64,000 nt of DNA, from NCBI RefSeq assembly GCF_022387135.1, contig NZ_CP092462.1, forward strand, positions 2,108,001-2,172,000, given 5' to 3'. Made by a program: the position numbers and the translations under genes. Source of the DNA: Comamonas sp. B21-038. Its GTDB lineage: Bacteria; Pseudomonadota; Gammaproteobacteria; Burkholderiales; Burkholderiaceae_C. The notes under the pieces are model-generated. The model was not told the origin of the DNA. It saw only the letters and a program-made list of their open reading frames with translations, and ran no database searches. Positions 35,265 to 45,646 of the stretch are shown in pieces. Each line of letters starts with the position of its first letter. Within the stretch, counting starts at the first letter, position 1.

Positions 35265-37517
35265 TTAGAAATCCACACTGGCGCTGACCGTGAAGGTGCG
35301 CGGGTTGGACAGCACCAGGTAGCCGGTGGAACCGACCGAAGCCCAGAAGTTGCGGTTGGCCGCGTTTTCCACGCGGGCACGCAGGGTCACCAGGCGGCCG
35401 TCGATTTCGGTCAGGTAGCGCGCACCCAGGTCAAAGCGGGTCCAGCCTGCCACCCGCAAGGTATTGGTGGCGTTGGCATAGCTGCTGCCGGTGGCCACGG
35501 CGCGGCCATCCAGGGTCAGGCCACGGACGCCCGGCACATCCCACTCCAGGCCCAGATTGCCTTGCTGGCGGGGCACGCCAATCACGCGCTTGCCGGCATT
35601 GGGGTTGTGGCCATCGGCCAGTTGCTTGGCATCCAGCCAGGTGACACCGCCCAGCACACGCAGGCCGCGTGTGACCTGGCCAAACACATTCAGCTCCAGA
35701 CCACGGTGGCGGTCCATGCCTTCAGGGCCATAAACGCCTGAGATGGAATTGCGGAACACGCGCGGCTTGTCGGTGGTGAACCAGGCCAGGCCGGCGCCAA
35801 TATCGCCACCGTCCCACTTCAGGCCCACTTCCTTTTGCTTGGAGACATAAGGCGCCAGCGCCGCGCCTGCATTGGCCACGGGCAGGCCCGAAGACAGCGC
35901 CGGTGCGATCTCGCCCGGGGTCAGGCCTTCGATGTAGTTGGCATAGAGCGAGACCCTCTCTGCCGGCTTGAACACGACCGCAGCCATCGGGCTGGTGCGG
36001 CTCTTGTCCACCTTGGGCGCGGCAATGCCGGTGTTGTAGGCAAAGGTCTGCGTCTCGATGGTCTGGTGGCGCAGGCCCAGGGTGAGCAGCAGGCGCTCGT
36101 CGAACATCGACAGCGTGTCCGACAGCGCCAGGCTCGACAGCTTGATGCGGGCCTGCACGGCCGGGTCGTCCAGATCGTTCGAGCTGGCGCCCAAAGGCGG
36201 GGCCGCACCGTAGACGGGATCGTACAGGTTGGTGGCCAGTGCGCCAGCTGCGGGCTGCGAGTAGAAAGCGTTCTTGCGCTTGTCCGAGAAGGCTGAGGCG
36301 GCCAGCACCAGGCTGTGGCCGATGCTGCCCGTCGTCAGCTTGCCGCGCAGGCCCACTTCGCCGGTGAAGATGTCATCGGCGCGGGTATTGTCAAAGCGCC
36401 CTTGGGTGCCGCTGCCGGTGCTGCCGTTGTTCAAGGTCAGGCTGGCGAGCGAATTGCGTTCGCGACCAAAGCGTGCACCGCCGGCCACCCAGGCTGTGAG
36501 ACGGCTGTTGATGTCGTACTCGGCGCGCACCGAGCCAAAGCTGTCGCGCTCGTTCGAATAGGTCCAGGGCTGGGCAAAGTTGCGGCTGTTGTCAGGAGCG
36601 CTGGGCACCTGGGTCACCGCGGCGCCCAGGGTCACATTGGGGCGTGGCGTGGTCAGCTTGTGGCTTTGGTAGCCCACGTCGGCCGACAGGCGCAATTGGC
36701 TGGAGCGCCAGTCCATACCCAGGGACACCACGCTCAGATCGACGCCTTCGTCGTCGATCGGTGTGTCGCCCTTGCGCTTGGCCACGTTCAGGCGCAGGCC
36801 GGTGGCCTGGTCGGGGCCAAAGCGGCGGCTGATGTCGGCCGCGGCATAGCCTTGCGCGCCGCTGGATCCGCCCACGCTGACCCGCGTCAGCGGCTCGTTC
36901 GACGCACGCTTGGGCAGCAGGTTCAAGGCGCCGCCAATGCTGTCACCGGCAGGCGAGGCGCCATTCAAGAAGCCGCTGGCACCGCGCAGCAGCTCCACGC
37001 GCTCAAACAGCTCGGCCGACACGTACTGGCGTGGCAGCAGGCCGTAGAGACCGTTGTAGGCAATGCTGTCCGAGCCCAGCACAAAGCCGCGCACAAAATA
37101 CGATTCCTGGAAATTGCCAAAGCCGCGCGAGACACGCACGGAGGCATCGTTTTGCAGCACATCGCCCACGCTGCGGGCCTGCTGGTCACGGATCAGATCC
37201 TGCGTGTAGGCCGTCGTCGAGAACGGCGTGTTCATGATGTCTTCGGTGCCCAGAATGCCGACACGCCCGCCGCGCGCCACCTGGCCGCCGGCATAGGCCT
37301 TGGACAGGCCCTGCGCCGAGGCATCGGCACTGGCGTTGACGGTGACCGTCGGCAAGACGGTATCTCCGCTGGCAGTTGGGGCCGCTGCGGCGGTGGCGGG
37401 GTCTGTGTCAGCAGCGCCCTCCTGGGTTTGGGCCAAAGCGGGGGCGCCAGCAAAAGACACCAGCAGGACAACTGCGCCAGCCACCGGGTGGAGCGCAAAA
37501 CGGGAAGCAAAAAACAT
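35265..37517 (-). CDS. TonB-dependent siderophore receptor (no STN domain)
   Basis: Outer-membrane ferric-siderophore importer. The 750-aa protein has a signal peptide (LHPVAGAVVLLVSFAGAPAL AQ), a TonB-box-like VLPTVTVNA, a plug (PFSTTAYTQDLIRDQQARSV, GDVLQNDASVRVSRGFGNFQ) and a barrel ending VSASVDF. It lacks the N-terminal signalling domain found in the neighbouring receptor, so it is probably a plain transporter. A strong Fur-box candidate lies 25 bases upstream of the start. Substrate unknown; the layout resembles hydroxamate-type receptors but that is weak. Confidence 0.92.
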   Translation of the reverse strand: MFFASRFALHPVAGAVVLLVSFAGAPALAQTQEGAADTDPATAAAAPTASGDTVLPTVTVNASADASAQGLSKAYAGGQVARGGRVGILGTEDIMNTPFSTTAYTQDLIRDQQARSVGDVLQNDASVRVSRGFGNFQESYFVRGFVLGSDSIAYNGLYGLLPRQYVSAELFERVELLRGASGFLNGASPAGDSIGGALNLLPKRASNEPLTRVSVGGSSGAQGYAAADISRRFGPDQATGLRLNVAKRKGDTPIDDEGVDLSVVSLGMDWRSSQLRLSADVGYQSHKLTTPRPNVTLGAAVTQVPSAPDNSRNFAQPWTYSNERDSFGSVRAEYDINSRLTAWVAGGARFGRERNSLASLTLNNGSTGSGTQGRFDNTRADDIFTGEVGLRGKLTTGSIGHSLVLAASAFSDKRKNAFYSQPAAGALATNLYDPVYGAAPPLGASSNDLDDPAVQARIKLSSLALSDTLSMFDERLLLTLGLRHQTIETQTFAYNTGIAAPKVDKSRTSPMAAVVFKPAERVSLYANYIEGLTPGEIAPALSSGLPVANAGAALAPYVSKQKEVGLKWDGGDIGAGLAWFTTDKPRVFRNSISGVYGPEGMDRHRGLELNVFGQVTRGLRVLGGVTWLDAKQLADGHNPNAGKRVIGVPRQQGNLGLEWDVPGVRGLTLDGRAVATGSSYANATNTLRVAGWTRFDLGARYLTEIDGRLVTLRARVENAANRNFWASVGSTGYLVLSNPRTFTVSASVDF

Positions 37518-37541
37518 ACAGACAACCAGCCAAGAAGCAAA

Positions 37542-37560
37542 TGAGACTGATTATCAATCA
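37542..37560 (-). promoter_or_regulatory. Fur box upstream of TonB receptor gene
   Basis: TGAGACTGATTATCAATCA matches the Fur consensus style of repeated GATAAT hexamers around a central dyad (TGATTATCA). It is 25-43 bases before the receptor start, so it likely overlaps the promoter. Confidence 0.75.
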
Positions 37561-37668
37561 TCCATCTAAGCGCCCCGGCAAACTGGCGCAAATCAGGGGC
37601 TTTGCCAGAGGCAAGTGTTGCCTGCAGGTGACAGCTTGGCGAGGTTGCGCTGCCCTCCCCCAAATGCA

Positions 37669-37705
37669 AAAGGCCGGATGCGGTGCAGTGCACCATCCGG
37701 CCTTT
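37669..37705 (-). terminator. Terminator downstream of sodB
   Basis: A long perfect stem AAAGGCCGGATG/CATCCGGCCTTT with an inner GGTGCA-G-TGCACC extension. It lies about 40 bases after the sodB stop and separates sodB from the receptor gene. Confidence 0.8.
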
Positions 37706-37746
37706 GTCTGATCGTGTTTGCCGGCAACCAGGCCGGGCAACCGCTA

Positions 37747-38328
37747 TCAGGCGAAATTGCTTTCAGCAAACTTCCAGTTCACCAGCTTGTCGAAGAAGGT
37801 TTCGACAAACTTGGGGCGGGCATTGCGGTAGTCGATGTAGTAAGCGTGTTCCCAGACGTCGACGGTCAGCAGGGCCTTGTCGTCGGTGGTCAGCGGGGTG
37901 CCAGCGGCGCCGGTGTTGACGATGTCCACCGAGCCATCAGGCTTCTTGACCAGCCAGGTCCAGCCCGAACCGAAGTTGCCCACGGCCGACGCCTGGAAGG
38001 CCTTCTTGAACTCGGCGTAGCTGCCCCACTTCTTGTTGATGGCATCGGCCAGCGCGCCGCTGGGCTCAGCGCCGCCGCCGGGGGTCATGCAGTTCCAGAA
38101 GAAGGTGTGGTTCCAGATTTGGGCAGCCTGGTTGTAGATACCACCGGTGGCCTTCTTGATCACGGCTTCCAGTTCCAGGTTCTCGAACTCGGTGCCCTTT
38201 TGCAGTTCATTGAGCTTGTCCACGTAGGCCTTGTGGTGCTTGCCGTGGTGGTATTCCAGCGTTTCCTGGCTGTAAGCAGGGGCCAGCGCATCAATCGCGT
38301 AGGGCAGTGGTGGCAGAGTGCGTTCCAT
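37747..38328 (-). CDS. sodB: Superoxide dismutase, Fe type
   Basis: Cytoplasmic enzyme that converts superoxide to peroxide and oxygen. The 193-aa protein shows the metal ligands: His in ETLEYHHGKHHKAYVDKL, His in NHTFFWNCM, and Asp/His in DVWEHAYYIDY. The Gln in NQAAQIWNHTFFW at the N-terminal-domain-side position favours the iron enzyme over the manganese one. GAGGAAA lies 7 bases before the ATG at 38328. The downstream long hairpin terminates it. Confidence 0.95.
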   Translation of the reverse strand: MERTLPPLPYAIDALAPAYSQETLEYHHGKHHKAYVDKLNELQKGTEFENLELEAVIKKATGGIYNQAAQIWNHTFFWNCMTPGGGAEPSGALADAINKKWGSYAEFKKAFQASAVGNFGSGWTWLVKKPDGSVDIVNTGAAGTPLTTDDKALLTVDVWEHAYYIDYRNARPKFVETFFDKLVNWKFAESNFA

Positions 38329-38580
38329 CGTGGTTTCCTCGTGGTTGGTATAGGTTGCAAAGCCGTCCCGGACGGTGCTGTCAGGCAATACGCCCGGCGG
38401 GAGTCGCAGTGGTCGATTGTAAAAAGGAAAATCGACCCGTTCATGAATACGGGTTCAGCCAGATTACTATGACGACGATAGCATGCGAGCCAAGCCCCAC
38501 GGCGTCAGAATCCACCGCCAATCGGCTCGGGCCGCGTTGCAAGGCAGCCGCTGCCTCCACCGAGAAGCGCCAGACCCGGC

Positions 38581-39936
38581 TTAGACCAACAAGCGCTGCG
38601 TCGCCACCACGTCCACGCTGCCATCGGCCAGCTCGGCATGCATGGCCTTGCCCGGTGTCGCCTGCGTTACCGAGCTCACCACCTGGCCTTGCATGTCCGT
38701 CAGCAAGGCGTAACCCCGTGACAGCACCTGGCGCGGGTTGAGCAGCTCCAGCCGCGCATGCAGCTGCGCCAGGCGCTGCTCGCTGCGCTCCAGATGGCGC
38801 GAGGCTGCTGCCGGAAACACGCTGGCCAGATGCTGCACCCGCTTGTCCTGCCCATGCAACTGGGCTTGGGCAGCGCCGTGCAGGCGGCGGCCCAGGCGGT
38901 CGAGCATCTGCTGCTGGCCGTGCACCAGTGACGAAGGCCTGCCAATCTGGCGCGCCGCCATGTCCAGGCGCTGCTGCTGGCGGTCCAGGTGGCGCTCGAC
39001 GCCATCGGCCAGGCGCTGCTCCGCAAGTTGCAACGCGCCCAGCCAGACATCGCGCGGCTGGCAGACCAGCTCGGCAGCGGCCGTTGGCGTTGGCGCGCGC
39101 AGGTCGGCGCAGAAATCGGCGATCGTGAAGTCGGTCTCATGCCCCACACCGCTCACCAACGGCACCGGGCTTTGCACCACGGTACGGGCCAGCTGTTCAT
39201 CGTTGAAGGCCCAGAGGTCCTCCAGCGAGCCACCACCGCGCACCAGCAAGATGGTGTCGATGGCGACGGCCGGAGCGTCAATGCGCAGGCGCGCGTCATA
39301 GGCGATCTGGGCCTCGGCCAGGCGGTAGAGCTTGTGCAGCGCCGCCACCATCGACGGCGCGGCCTGCTCGCCCTGCACCAGTGCCGGCACCAACACCACC
39401 GGCAGCTGCGGCACGCGGCGGCGCAACGCGGTCACCACATCATGCAGCGCCGCCGCGCCCAGCGAGGTGACGATGCCGATACCACGCGGCATCAAAGGCA
39501 GCGGCCGCTTGCGCTCGCTGTCAAACAGGCCTTCGGACTCAAGTTGCGCCTTGAGGCGCAGGAACTGCTCGAACAAGGCCCCCTGCCCGGCCCGGCGCAT
39601 GCCTTCGACAATCAGCTGCAGATCGCCGCGCTGTTCATAGACCCCCAGCTTGCCCACCACCTCGACCAGCTCGCCATCGCGGGGGTTGAAGTCCAGCGCC
39701 TGCGCGGCGCGGCGAAACATCGCACAGCGCACCTGGCCATTGGCATCCTTGAGGTTGAAGTAGCAGTGGCCGCTGGCCGCCCGCGAAAATCCACTGAGCT
39801 CCCCACGCACCTCCACCGGGTTGAAGCGCGCAGCCAAGGTGTCAGCCACCGCTCGGCACAGCGCGCCCACATCCCAGATACGGGGGCTGGGGGCGGCGTT
39901 GGCAGCGGAGCTGGGCGGGTAGTGTGTGGTGTCCAT
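38581..39936 (-). CDS. xseA: Exodeoxyribonuclease VII large subunit XseA
   Basis: Catalytic subunit of exonuclease VII, which degrades single-stranded DNA from both ends. The 451-aa protein has an N-terminal OB-fold (VEVRGELSGFSRAASGHCYF, NLKDANGQVRCAMFR), the nuclease domain (IGIVTSLGAAALHDVVTALR, ILLVRGGGSLEDLWAFND, SGVGHETDFTIADFCADLRA) and a coiled-coil C-terminus. I chose ATG at 39936; a GTG at 40002 would add 22 residues without family character. xseB is not adjacent. Upstream lies the DnaA-box region. Confidence 0.94.
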   Translation of the reverse strand: MDTTHYPPSSAANAAPSPRIWDVGALCRAVADTLAARFNPVEVRGELSGFSRAASGHCYFNLKDANGQVRCAMFRRAAQALDFNPRDGELVEVVGKLGVYEQRGDLQLIVEGMRRAGQGALFEQFLRLKAQLESEGLFDSERKRPLPLMPRGIGIVTSLGAAALHDVVTALRRRVPQLPVVLVPALVQGEQAAPSMVAALHKLYRLAEAQIAYDARLRIDAPAVAIDTILLVRGGGSLEDLWAFNDEQLARTVVQSPVPLVSGVGHETDFTIADFCADLRAPTPTAAAELVCQPRDVWLGALQLAEQRLADGVERHLDRQQQRLDMAARQIGRPSSLVHGQQQMLDRLGRRLHGAAQAQLHGQDKRVQHLASVFPAAASRHLERSEQRLAQLHARLELLNPRQVLSRGYALLTDMQGQVVSSVTQATPGKAMHAELADGSVDVVATQRLLV

Positions 39937-40555
39937 GAAAGTGGCCGGCTGGGCGGCAGGCCCGGCTCGGCGGAAATAACGATGGGTAGGTCTGGGTTGC
40001 ACCGCAGCGCAGCGGGTAAGCAGCAGACATGGTAGCGGCTGGGCGGTCCGCCATGGGTGCAGCGGGCCGGCCCTTCTCGATCGGATGCCGCCTTTCAGCT
40101 ATCGAGCGGGCTGCCAATTAGCTGCCAAGACAACCGTTGACCGGGGCATTTTTTCCCGTCACAGCAACGACATAGACGCCTTGGCAGCGCCCCAAAATCG
40201 CCTTTTCCCACACCTCTGGCGGGCAGTAGTCCACAAGAAGGCAGCTCTGTGACAGCGTCATGCATACGTCATACTCTGTAGCACAAAATATTGAACCTAC
40301 GTACAAGCTTTTGATTTTTCAATATTTTTATCAGCTTATTTTTTAAGCAATCTAAGAAAAACCCCGTAAATTGGGCCATTTTTCCGGCTGATGACACATT
40401 ACCCACAAAGTTATCCACATTTTTTGTGGATGACTCGGCCTTTCCGGCATCCAAGCACTGTGGGTTGGACGCAGCGCCTGGCCCGATTTTAGGCGGACCG
40501 GCAGTGGCCTTGGGCCATAATGGCCGCTGAAAAAAGAAAGAGCGGAGAGAGAATC
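39937..40555. other. Intergenic region containing an AT-rich stretch and DnaA-box cluster
   Basis: About 620 bases between divergent xseA and exbB-like genes. An AT-rich stretch (40285-40350) is followed by three DnaA-box-like 9-mers (40399-40433). A minus-strand frame around 40118-40261 could encode 47-62 aa but shows nothing recognisable. Confidence 0.5.
40399..40433. promoter_or_regulatory. Cluster of three DnaA-box-like sites
   Basis: TTACCCACA (40399-40407, one mismatch), TTATCCACA (40411-40419, perfect consensus) and TGTGGATGA (40425-40433, reverse orientation, one mismatch) lie within 35 bases next to an AT-rich region. The last two also form a perfect ATCCACA-TTTTT-TGTGGAT hairpin. 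No dnaA, dnaN or par genes are nearby. Confidence 0.6.
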
Positions 40556-41176
40556 TTGTTTTCCATCATCCAAGCAGCAGGCTGGCCGATCTGGCCCTTG
40601 ATTGCCTGCTCCATCCTGGCGCTGGCATTGATCGTTGAGCGCTTCGTGGCCCTGAAAGCGGCCAAAGTTGCACCGGCCAACCTGCTCCAGGAGGCCATTT
40701 CCGTCTCCGCCCATGGTGTGCCCAGCGCCGAAGTCGTGAACCAGCTCGGCCAGAACTCCTCGCTGGGTGAGGTGCTGGCCAGCGGCCTGCGCACCATCAC
40801 CCTGGAGCCCCGCATCTCTGAAGCCGATCTGCGCGCCACGTTGGAGAGCACCGGCCGCCGGGAAGCCCAAAAGCTCGAGAAATACCTCACCGCGCTCGCC
40901 ACCATTGCATCGGCTGCGCCCCTGTTGGGCCTGCTGGGCACCGTGATCGGCATGATCGAGATCTTCGGCTCGCAAAGCGGTGGCGGCAACAACCCCAGCA
41001 TGCTCGCCCACGGTATCTCGATCGCGCTGTACAACACCGCCTTCGGTCTGATGGTGGCCATCCCTGCGCTGATCTTCTGGCGCTACTTCCGCAGCCGCGT
41101 CGATGGCTATCTGCTGACACTGGAGCTGTCGGCCGAGCAGTTCCTGCGCCACCTGAACAAGCTGCGCCGCAGCTGA
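40556..41176 (+). CDS. ExbB/TolQ-family proton channel
   Basis: Inner-membrane stator subunit that converts proton flow to work for TonB- or Tol-type systems. The 206-aa protein starts FSIIQAAGWPIWPLIACSIL; later helices include ATIASAAPLLGLLGTVIGMI, the family signature, and LYNTAFGLMVAIPALIFWRY. I chose TTG at 40556 because GGAG lies 8 bases upstream and the product then starts like its relatives; the ATG at 40520 would add 12 charged residues and has no ribosome binding site. The ExbD-type partner follows by 19 bases. Confidence 0.92.
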   Translation: MFSIIQAAGWPIWPLIACSILALALIVERFVALKAAKVAPANLLQEAISVSAHGVPSAEVVNQLGQNSSLGEVLASGLRTITLEPRISEADLRATLESTGRREAQKLEKYLTALATIASAAPLLGLLGTVIGMIEIFGSQSGGGNNPSMLAHGISIALYNTAFGLMVAIPALIFWRYFRSRVDGYLLTLELSAEQFLRHLNKLRRS

Positions 41177-41195
41177 CCGCCGGGCAGGAGCCAGC

Positions 41196-41612
41196 ATGAA
41201 CTTTCGCCCCCGCACCACGACAGAGCCCGAGATCAACCTGATCCCGTTCATTGATGTGCTGCTGGTCGTGCTCATCTTCCTGATGCTCTCGACCACCTAC
41301 AGCAAATTCACCGAGCTGCAGCTGACCTTGCCCACCGCCAATGCCGAGCAGCTGCGCGACCGGCCCAAGGAAATCATCGTCTCCGTGGCGGCCGACGGGC
41401 GCTACGCCGTCGGCAAGGTGGCGCTGGAAGGCAAGACCGTGACCGACATGGCCGAGGCGCTGCGCAATGCCGCCACTGCCGGCAAGGACAGCGTGATCAT
41501 CATCAGCGCCGATGCACTGGCACCGCACCAGTCCGTGGTCTCGGTGATGGAAGCAGCCCGCCGTGTGGGCCTGCAGCAGATCACCTTCGCCACACAGACG
41601 GCCGCACAGTAA
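41196..41612 (+). CDS. ExbD/TolR-family biopolymer transport protein
   Basis: Partner of the proton channel, with one membrane helix and a periplasmic domain. The 138-aa protein has the signature start EPEINLIPFIDVLLVVLIFL with the proton-carrying Asp in IDVLL (about residue 20). A GCAGGAG precedes the ATG. The pair sits just before lpxK, a common arrangement in betaproteobacteria; whether it serves TonB or another energised system is not shown. Confidence 0.93.
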   Translation: MNFRPRTTTEPEINLIPFIDVLLVVLIFLMLSTTYSKFTELQLTLPTANAEQLRDRPKEIIVSVAADGRYAVGKVALEGKTVTDMAEALRNAATAGKDSVIIISADALAPHQSVVSVMEAARRVGLQQITFATQTAAQ

Positions 41613-41654
41613 ACCCCAGGCCCCGCGCCTGGGCAGTGCTAGCATGCAGCCTGC

Positions 41655-42776
41655 ATGACCGTCCCGCCCCCTCCCCATCCCGCGCCCTCAGCTGCTGTCA
41701 CGCGCCCTGGCTCGGCACGCATCACCGACGCATGGCAGCGCAAAGGCCCGCTGGCCATTGCGCTGCTGCCGCTGTCGTGGTGCTATGCCGCGTTGGGCGC
41801 GCTGCGCCGCACCCTCTACCGCAGCGGCCTTTGCAAGGCCTACCGCGCGCCGGTGCCGGTGGTGGTGGTGGGCAATGTGATTGCCGGTGGCGCCGGCAAG
41901 ACGCCCGTCACCCTGCACCTGGTGCAGGCCTTGCAAGCCCAGGGCTGGCGGCCCGCCGTCATCTCGCGCGGCTATGGGCGCGACACCCGCAACGATCCCA
42001 ACGCCATTGCCGTCCTCCCGGGCAGCAACCCGCGTCAGGTCGGCGACGAGCCTCTGCTGATCGCCCAGCGCAGCGGCGTACCGGTGTATGTGGCTGCACT
42101 GCGCGCTGCGGCCGCCCGGGCCGCCTTGCAGGCCCACCCTGAGGTGGATGTGCTGGTCTGCGACGATGGCCTGCAGCACCTGGCACTGGCCCGCGATGTG
42201 GAGATTGCCGTCTTCAACGCCCAAGGCGTGGGCAATGGCTGGCAGCTGCCGGCCGGGCCGCTGCGCGAACCCTGGCCCAGGCGGCTGGACGTTGCGCTCT
42301 ACGCCGGCCCGCCGCCCCCGCATCTGGCGGCCTCCGGCGCAGCGGCCTGGCCGCTGCAGCGCAGCCTGGCCTGCCATGCCGTGGGCCAGGATGGCCGTCG
42401 CCATCGTCTGGCCGATTTGCGTGGCCGCCCGGTGCATGCACTGGCAGCCATTGCCTATCCGCAGGAATTTTTTGCGATGCTGCAAGCCCAGGGCCTGCAG
42501 CTGGTACGCAGCGATGCGCTGCCCGACCATGCGCCGCTGGACGACCCGGCATGGCTGGCCAGGCTGGGGTTGGTGGCGGACAGCGCCCCTACAATAGACG
42601 CACCGGATGCCCCCGTGCTGCTGTGCACCGAAAAGGATGCGCACAAGCTCTGGTGCATTGCCCCGCATGCGCTGGCCGTTCCTCTGGAGGTCACCATCGA
42701 CCCCGCCTTTGGCCAGCATGTCGATGCCCTGCTGCGCCCATGCCAGACCGCATCGCCCCCTGTAAAGAAAGACTGA
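41655..42776 (+). CDS. lpxK: Tetraacyldisaccharide 4'-kinase LpxK
   Basis: Inner-membrane kinase that phosphorylates the 4' position of the lipid A precursor (Raetz pathway). The 373-aa protein has an N-terminal hydrophobic anchor ([20 protein letters not shown]), the P-loop [27 protein letters not shown] and [19 protein letters not shown], all diagnostic. It precedes trm112 by 8 bases and shares the block with kdsB, another LPS gene. Confidence 0.95.
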   Translation: MTVPPPPHPAPSAAVTRPGSARITDAWQRKGPLAIALLPLSWCYAALGALRRTLYRSGLCKAYRAPVPVVVVGNVIAGGAGKTPVTLHLVQALQAQGWRPAVISRGYGRDTRNDPNAIAVLPGSNPRQVGDEPLLIAQRSGVPVYVAALRAAAARAALQAHPEVDVLVCDDGLQHLALARDVEIAVFNAQGVGNGWQLPAGPLREPWPRRLDVALYAGPPPPHLAASGAAAWPLQRSLACHAVGQDGRRHRLADLRGRPVHALAAIAYPQEFFAMLQAQGLQLVRSDALPDHAPLDDPAWLARLGLVADSAPTIDAPDAPVLLCTEKDAHKLWCIAPHALAVPLEVTIDPAFGQHVDALLRPCQTASPPVKKD

Positions 42777-42784
42777 TTGCCGCT

Positions 42785-42982
42785 ATGGACCCGAAACTGC
42801 TCGAACTGCTGGTATGCCCTGTCACCAAAGGCCCTTTGCGCTATGACCGTGAACGCCAGGAGCTCGTCTCGCGCAGCGCACGCCTGGCCTACCCTGTGCG
42901 CGATGGCATACCGATCATGCTGGAGAACGAAGCGCGAACCCTCAGTGATGAGGAAATTGAGGCCTTGTCTGCCGCAGATTAA
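42785..42982 (+). CDS. Trm112 family protein (YcaR type)
   Basis: A 65-aa zinc-ribbon-like protein: [20 protein letters not shown], then [20 protein letters not shown]. It resembles E. coli YcaR, which sits between lpxK and kdsB there too. Eukaryotic and archaeal Trm112 activates methyltransferases; the bacterial role is not settled. Only one clear CP knuckle is visible, as is usual for the bacterial short form. Confidence 0.9.
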   Translation: MDPKLLELLVCPVTKGPLRYDRERQELVSRSARLAYPVRDGIPIMLENEARTLSDEEIEALSAAD

Positions 42983-43166
42983 ACATCGATGACATTGCGG
43001 CCCCATTCCGCGCCGAATCCTGGGCCGCACAGGCAAACCCCAATAGCCGCTTTGTAAAAAACAGACACAATTTGCTGAATTTTTAGGCATCCGCCTTGGA
43101 GACCCCGCAGCACAGGCCTGCAGGGTCTGCCTGCCGGACTGCATCCGCCCCATTCAGCAAATTGCC

Positions 43167-43751
43167 ATGCATACCCTCATCCTCAAGAAAACCGACAAAG
43201 GCATGGAGGCGCTGCGCGCCCGGGATCCTGTCTTGCCCCACCGCATGCGTCCGGCCTTCATCATGTTCGATGGACACAAGAGCATTGAGCAGGTGATAGC
43301 GCTGTCGCCTTCTGCAGGCGGACAGATGCAGGTGCTGGAGGACATCAAACAGCTGCTGCAGCATGGCCTGCTGGAACTGCTGCGCCCCGGTGATGCGGGC
43401 CAGCCGCCGTCCAACCCCAGCGACATCATCGACAGCCTGGCTGGACCCGCACCCACGCCACCGCCGGCTGCCGCTGCCGCACCGGTTGCCGCCAGCCATG
43501 CAGCCGCTGGCATCAACAACCACAGCGAACGCTATATCAAGGCCTATGCAGCGGCCAGCCAGTTGGTCAGTGGCCTGGGCCTCAAGGGCTTCCGTCTGCA
43601 ACTGCAGCTGGAAAAAGCCCAGGGCTATGATGGCCTGGTCGCCATCCTGCCCAAGCTGCGCGAGGTGATCGACGCGAAGAAACTGCGCCCCATCGAGGCG
43701 ATTCTGTTCGGCAGCAACGAAGCCCCTACACCGGTCAAACCGGCGCCCTGA
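43167..43751 (+). CDS. Hypothetical protein within the lpxK-kdsB block
   Basis: A 194-aa protein that I do not recognise. The N-terminal half ([20 protein letters not shown], then [20 protein letters not shown]) looks like a winged-helix-like module of residues 1-75, ending with a leucine-rich helix ([15 protein letters not shown]). A Pro/Ala linker (about 80-118) leads to a helical C-terminal domain ([20 protein letters not shown], then [20 protein letters not shown]). It has no signal peptide. It lies 184 bases after trm112 and 109 before kdsB, in the same direction. The N-terminal pattern occurs ahead of regulatory domains in other proteobacterial proteins; a regulatory role is only a guess. 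Confidence 0.7.
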   Translation: MHTLILKKTDKGMEALRARDPVLPHRMRPAFIMFDGHKSIEQVIALSPSAGGQMQVLEDIKQLLQHGLLELLRPGDAGQPPSNPSDIIDSLAGPAPTPPPAAAAAPVAASHAAAGINNHSERYIKAYAAASQLVSGLGLKGFRLQLQLEKAQGYDGLVAILPKLREVIDAKKLRPIEAILFGSNEAPTPVKPAP

Positions 43752-43860
43752 GCCCTGGCACCCTGCCGCCGCAGCCGCACCCACCCAGATCGCCTGCGCC
43801 CGGCCCGCCATGCGGGCTCGCTACAATTCCAGCCGGCTCCACTCTTCTTTCTTTCGCACC

Positions 43861-44655
43861 ATGGCATCCGCACCCGCGCCGTTCACCGTCCTGATTCCTT
43901 CGCGCATGGCGTCCTCGCGCCTGCCCAACAAGCCGCTGGTGGACATCGCCGGTCTGCCGATGGTGGTGCGCGTGGCCAAGCGCGCGCAGGAAAGCGCCGC
44001 CCAGCGCGTGGTGGTGGCTGCCGATGACGAGCGCATCATCGATGCCTGCAAAAAGCATGGCATCCAAGCGGTGATGACCTCGCCCAGCCACCCCAGCGGC
44101 AGCGACCGCCTGGCCGAGGCCTGCAGCTTGCTGAAGCTCGCCGGTAACGACATCGTGGTCAACGTGCAAGGGGATGAGCCCTTGATCGCGCCAGCGCTGA
44201 TCGATGCGGTCGCCGCCCTGCTCAGCGAGCGGCCCGAGGCCAGCATGGGCACCGTCGCCCATCCGATGGCCGATCTGGAGTCGCTGCTCAGCCCGAATGT
44301 GGTCAAGGTGGTCCTCGATGCCCAAGGCCTGGCCAGCTATTTCAGCCGCGCGCCCATCCCCTGGGGCCGTGATTTTGTCAATATGGCCTGGTGGAAGAAC
44401 CCCGGCACCACCGGCACGCCCGGTTTTGCGCCGCTGCACCATATGGGCATCTACAGCTACCGCGCCCAGTTTTTGCATACCTTCCCCACGCTCAGCCAGG
44501 CGCCTACCGAGCAGATCGAGATGCTGGAGCAGTTGCGCGCAATCTGGCATGGCTACCGCATCGCCGTGCATGTGACGCGGCAGATCCCCGGCTCCGGCGT
44601 GGACACCCCCGAGGACCTGGTGCGTGTGCGACAGCTGCTTGGCGCCGTGATGTAA
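43861..44655 (+). CDS. kdsB: 3-deoxy-manno-octulosonate cytidylyltransferase KdsB
   Basis: CMP-KDO synthetase, activating KDO for addition to lipid A. The 264-aa protein has the nucleotide-binding start [20 protein letters not shown], the CTP/KDO motif [24 protein letters not shown], and [15 protein letters not shown] at 43861 is chosen; a possible longer start at 43810 lacks family character. The next gene in the same direction is adk, after a terminator. Confidence 0.95.
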   Translation: MASAPAPFTVLIPSRMASSRLPNKPLVDIAGLPMVVRVAKRAQESAAQRVVVAADDERIIDACKKHGIQAVMTSPSHPSGSDRLAEACSLLKLAGNDIVVNVQGDEPLIAPALIDAVAALLSERPEASMGTVAHPMADLESLLSPNVVKVVLDAQGLASYFSRAPIPWGRDFVNMAWWKNPGTTGTPGFAPLHHMGIYSYRAQFLHTFPTLSQAPTEQIEMLEQLRAIWHGYRIAVHVTRQIPGSGVDTPEDLVRVRQLLGAVM

Positions 44656-44788
44656 CCCGCGTGCCAGCCATGCGCCACCATCGCCCCTGCTGCAAGCACA
44701 CCGTAAGCAAAAAGGCGCAGCATGCCTGTCTTGCGCAGCCGAGACACGGTATTGGTGCCCAGTTCGCTGACAATCCCCTGATGCGTGA

Positions 44789-45533
<745 letters not shown>

Positions 45534-45556
45534 TAAGCAACTCTGCCTCATCTACC

Positions 45557-45587
45557 AAGCCACTGTCGTGCGACAGTGGCTTTTTTT
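45557..45587 (+). terminator. Terminator downstream of adk
   Basis: A perfect 12-bp stem AAGCCACTGTCG/CGACAGTGGCTT with a TG loop and seven Ts (the last stem bases included), about 20 bases after the adk stop. Confidence 0.88.
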
Positions 45588-45646
45588 ATGCCCGTCTATT
45601 TATCGGTAAATAAACCGGTATCTGCCGTTGGCTCCGATGCCCGTAC

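Noticed and set aside
40118..40306. Minus-strand frame of 47-62 aa in the DnaA-box region
   Set aside because: No ribosome binding site, AT-rich start region and no recognisable pattern.
40399..40433. Chromosomal replication origin
   Set aside because: Only three DnaA boxes and no dnaA, dnaN, gyrB, rpmH or parAB nearby. I report a DnaA-box cluster, not oriC.
40520..40555. ATG start of the ExbB-type gene at 40520
   Set aside because: The ribosome binding site GGAGAGAG lies downstream of it and points to TTG at 40556, which gives the normal family N-terminus.
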